A stretch of 6,858 nucleotides of DNA. Source: an uncultured Ruminococcus sp. GTDB taxonomy: Bacteria > Bacillota > Clostridia > Oscillospirales > Acutalibacteraceae. The position numbers and the translations under genes were made by a program. The DNA lies in assembly GCA_902773065.1 (NCBI GenBank), contig CACYDD010000292.1, positions 1 through 6,858 on the forward strand, read 5' to 3'. Below are positions 6,381 through 6,858 of the stretch, one piece after another. Positions within the stretch are counted from its first letter, which is position 1, and each line of letters begins with the position of its first letter. Under the pieces are notes generated by a model. That model was not told where the DNA came from and made no database searches. It saw only the letters and a list, made by a program, of their open reading frames with translations.

Positions 6381-6409
6381 ATTTTATATGAATTTGTTTT
6401 GTTTGTCAA
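6381..6409 (-). promoter_or_regulatory. promoter of the toxin 1 transcript and leader RNA
   Basis: A perfect minus-strand -35 TTGACA (6404-6409) and -10 TAAAAT (6381-6386) have a 17-nt spacer. The predicted start near 6374 leaves a leader of about 110 nt before the toxin ATG, long enough for the antitoxin-like element and hairpin. Confidence 0.78.
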
Positions 6410-6431
6410 TCACTAACTTTCTAAATATTAT
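6403..6431 (+). promoter_or_regulatory. possible divergent promoter overlapping the toxin 1 promoter
   Basis: TTGTCA (6403-6408) and TATTAT (6426-6431) are 17 nt apart on the plus strand, back to back with the toxin 1 -35 box. A transcript would start near 6438, at the foot of the hairpin at 6438-6461. There is no plus-strand gene to serve, so this is weak and may be chance in AT-rich sequence. Confidence 0.25.
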
Positions 6432-6466
6432 AAAAAACGTGTGCCAACCCTATTGTACACGCTTTT
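6432..6466. terminator. hairpin with T-runs on both strands
   Basis: CGTGT (6438-6442) pairs with ACACG (6457-6461). It is flanked by six A on the left (a T6 tail for minus-strand RNA) and by TTTT (6463-6466) on the right. It is best placed to end minus-strand transcription from toxin 2 before the toxin 1 promoter. A second, longer-range pair GCCAAC (6443-6448) and GTTGGC (6484-6489) overlaps it. Confidence 0.55.
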
Positions 6467-6567
6467 CTAAGTGTAAAATTATAGTTGGCAATGAAATCGA
6501 AGCGCGGCGAATAAATTCATCTTTTGTTTTCAGAGCGACCGAAGGGTAGCGACTGCGCGAATTCCCT

Positions 6568-6590
6568 GCGCACGTGGTGCGCCGCTTTTT
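6568..6590 (+). terminator. GC-rich intrinsic terminator before antitoxin RNA B
   Basis: GCGCAC (6568-6573) pairs with GTGCGC (6577-6582) across a 3-nt loop, then CGC and TTTTT (6586-6590). It points along the plus strand, but no plus-strand gene precedes it. It may insulate the RNA B promoter or end an unrecognised transcript. The adjacent 6532-6560 stretch (GAGCGACCGAAGGGTAGCGA) is noticeably more GC-rich than its surroundings. Apart from this and the hairpin at 6432-6466 I see no gene in 6410-6600. Confidence 0.5.
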
Positions 6591-6598
6591 GAATTTTT

Positions 6599-6675
6599 AT
6601 ATTTAACTTGACTTTGCTGTATTCATGTATTATAATAAAAATATACAAGGTGACCGACCAATTACGGCAGTCCCC
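6599..6675 (+). repeat. 77-bp direct repeat, copy B (promoter and 5' part of antitoxin RNA B)
   Basis: This is the second copy of the block at 6030-6106, shifted by exactly 569 bp, with mismatches only at 6621 (A for T) and 6638 (A for C). The stretch from 6643 to 6675, the predicted RNA head, is identical in both copies. Confidence 0.95.
6608..6636 (+). promoter_or_regulatory. promoter of antitoxin RNA B
   Basis: TTGACT (6608-6613) and TATAAT (6631-6636) have a 17-nt spacer, matching copy A at both boxes. The start is expected near 6643. Confidence 0.85.
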
Positions 6676-6731
6676 AAAAAGATTACGAAAAAGTAACCGT
6701 TAACTGTGGCGACAGGCGGTTACTTCTTTTT
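6643..6731 (+). ncRNA. antisense RNA B, probable type I antitoxin for toxin 2
   Basis: This roughly 90-nt RNA has the same build as RNA A: an identical first 33 nt, a short A-rich middle (unrelated to the middle of RNA A) and a terminator that overlaps the last codons of toxin 2 on the other strand. Because the RNA heads are identical, each RNA is also complementary to the 3' UTR of the other toxin, so cross-regulation is possible. A GTG-initiated frame of 17 codons runs through it but has no properly spaced ribosome binding site. The antitoxin role is inferred from layout. Confidence 0.72.
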
Positions 6732-6733
6732 TA
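6691..6733 (+). terminator. intrinsic terminator of antitoxin RNA B
   Basis: AAGTAACCG (6691-6699) pairs with CGGTTACTT (6717-6725). An upper stem CTGT/ACAG closes a GGCG loop, and the tail is CTTCTTTTTT. The stop codon of toxin 2 (6720-6722, minus strand) lies in the right arm, exactly as in copy A although the stem sequence has diverged. Confidence 0.82.
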
Positions 6734-6827
6734 TATCATCGTGTCTTGCTCTGATAATATCAAAGACAAAACGTCCGATAGCTACTATGAGCATTGCAGT
6801 TTGTATGAACTCACTGTATGTATTCAT
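6720..6827 (-). CDS. toxin 2: small single-span 'putative holin-like' type I toxin
   Basis: This 35-residue peptide is a paralogue of toxin 1. It starts MNTYSE, continues with a hydrophobic helix (about residues 7-25, with R19 and D23) and ends in a charged tail with KKK and TAA. TYSE, the Arg and Asp positions inside the helix, and the lysine end are shared with toxin 1, while most other core positions differ conservatively, so the pair is diverged but under protein-level constraint. GGGGGTGA (6834-6841) lies upstream of the ATG at 6825-6827, with 9 nt between the G-run and the start. Its promoter and any leader lie beyond the right edge. As for toxin 1, membrane insertion is predicted from composition and toxicity is inferred from the antisense RNA arrangement. 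Confidence 0.76.
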   Translation of the reverse strand: MNTYSEFIQTAMLIVAIGRFVFDIIRARHDDIKKK

Positions 6828-6836
6828 ATTCGCTCA

Positions 6837-6850
6837 CCCCCTCTCAGGGG
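6837..6850 (-). promoter_or_regulatory. hairpin that can sequester the toxin 2 ribosome binding site
   Basis: On the minus strand CCCCT (6846-6850) can pair with AGGGG (6838-6842) over a 3-nt loop, burying most of the G-rich ribosome binding site. This would hold back translation of toxin 2 until the structure opens. The short loop and the nearby window edge limit confidence. Confidence 0.45.
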
Positions 6851-6858
6851 CTTTATTA

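Noticed and set aside
1..6858. CRISPR array, tRNA, rRNA, riboswitch or insertion sequence
   Set aside because: No regularly spaced repeats beyond the single pair of 77-bp blocks, no cloverleaf or rRNA-like stretch, no recognisable riboswitch core, and no transposase or paired terminal repeats were found on reading both strands.

Overview
The window looks like chromosome of a low-GC Firmicute, probably a gut Oscillospiraceae/Ruminococcus-type bacterium. This rests on the codon and protein style (a very large acidic, secreted, membrane-anchored subtilase; a BrnA-like antitoxin; small 'holin-like toxin' peptides), sigma-A-type promoters with 17-nt spacers and AGGAGG-type ribosome binding sites. 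The genus is an inference.

Left part (1-5570): three envelope genes. A PAP2-family membrane phosphatase, cut by the left edge, and a 1345-residue S8 serine peptidase lie on the minus strand, each with its own recognisable promoter. Divergent from the peptidase is a DUF368/PopT-type polyprenyl-phosphate transporter on the plus strand. PAP2 enzymes dephosphorylate undecaprenyl pyrophosphate (among other lipid phosphates) and PopT proteins return undecaprenyl phosphate across the membrane, so the two outer genes may act at consecutive steps of lipid-carrier recycling, with a surface protease between them.

Middle (5571-5931): a bidirectional-looking terminator hairpin separates the transporter from a convergent orphan BrnA-like ribbon-helix-helix antitoxin with no BrnT toxin beside it.

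Right part (5940-6858) is the most interesting. It holds two copies of a type I toxin-antitoxin-like module that are easy to miss because the genes are tiny. Each has (i) a 34-35-residue single-span peptide on the minus strand (6157-6264 and 6720-6827), with a TYSE start, a hydrophobic core and a KKK end, and (ii) a roughly 90-nt plus-strand antisense RNA whose intrinsic terminator overlaps the toxin stop codon. The two antisense RNA genes share a 77-bp block (promoter plus RNA 5' part) with only two mismatches. In addition, the 5' leader of toxin 1 is itself a diverged, inverted copy of the antitoxin RNA: same 5' motif, same CGGCAG..CCCC box, and then a terminator-like hairpin ahead of the toxin ribosome binding site. 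The toxin 1 transcript can therefore pair 5' leader to 3' UTR (8 bp plus about 15 bp), and a prematurely terminated leader would be a third antitoxin-like RNA. The proposed mechanism is inference; the repeats, promoters, hairpins and reading frames are directly visible. No tRNA, rRNA, CRISPR array, transposase or integrase was seen.
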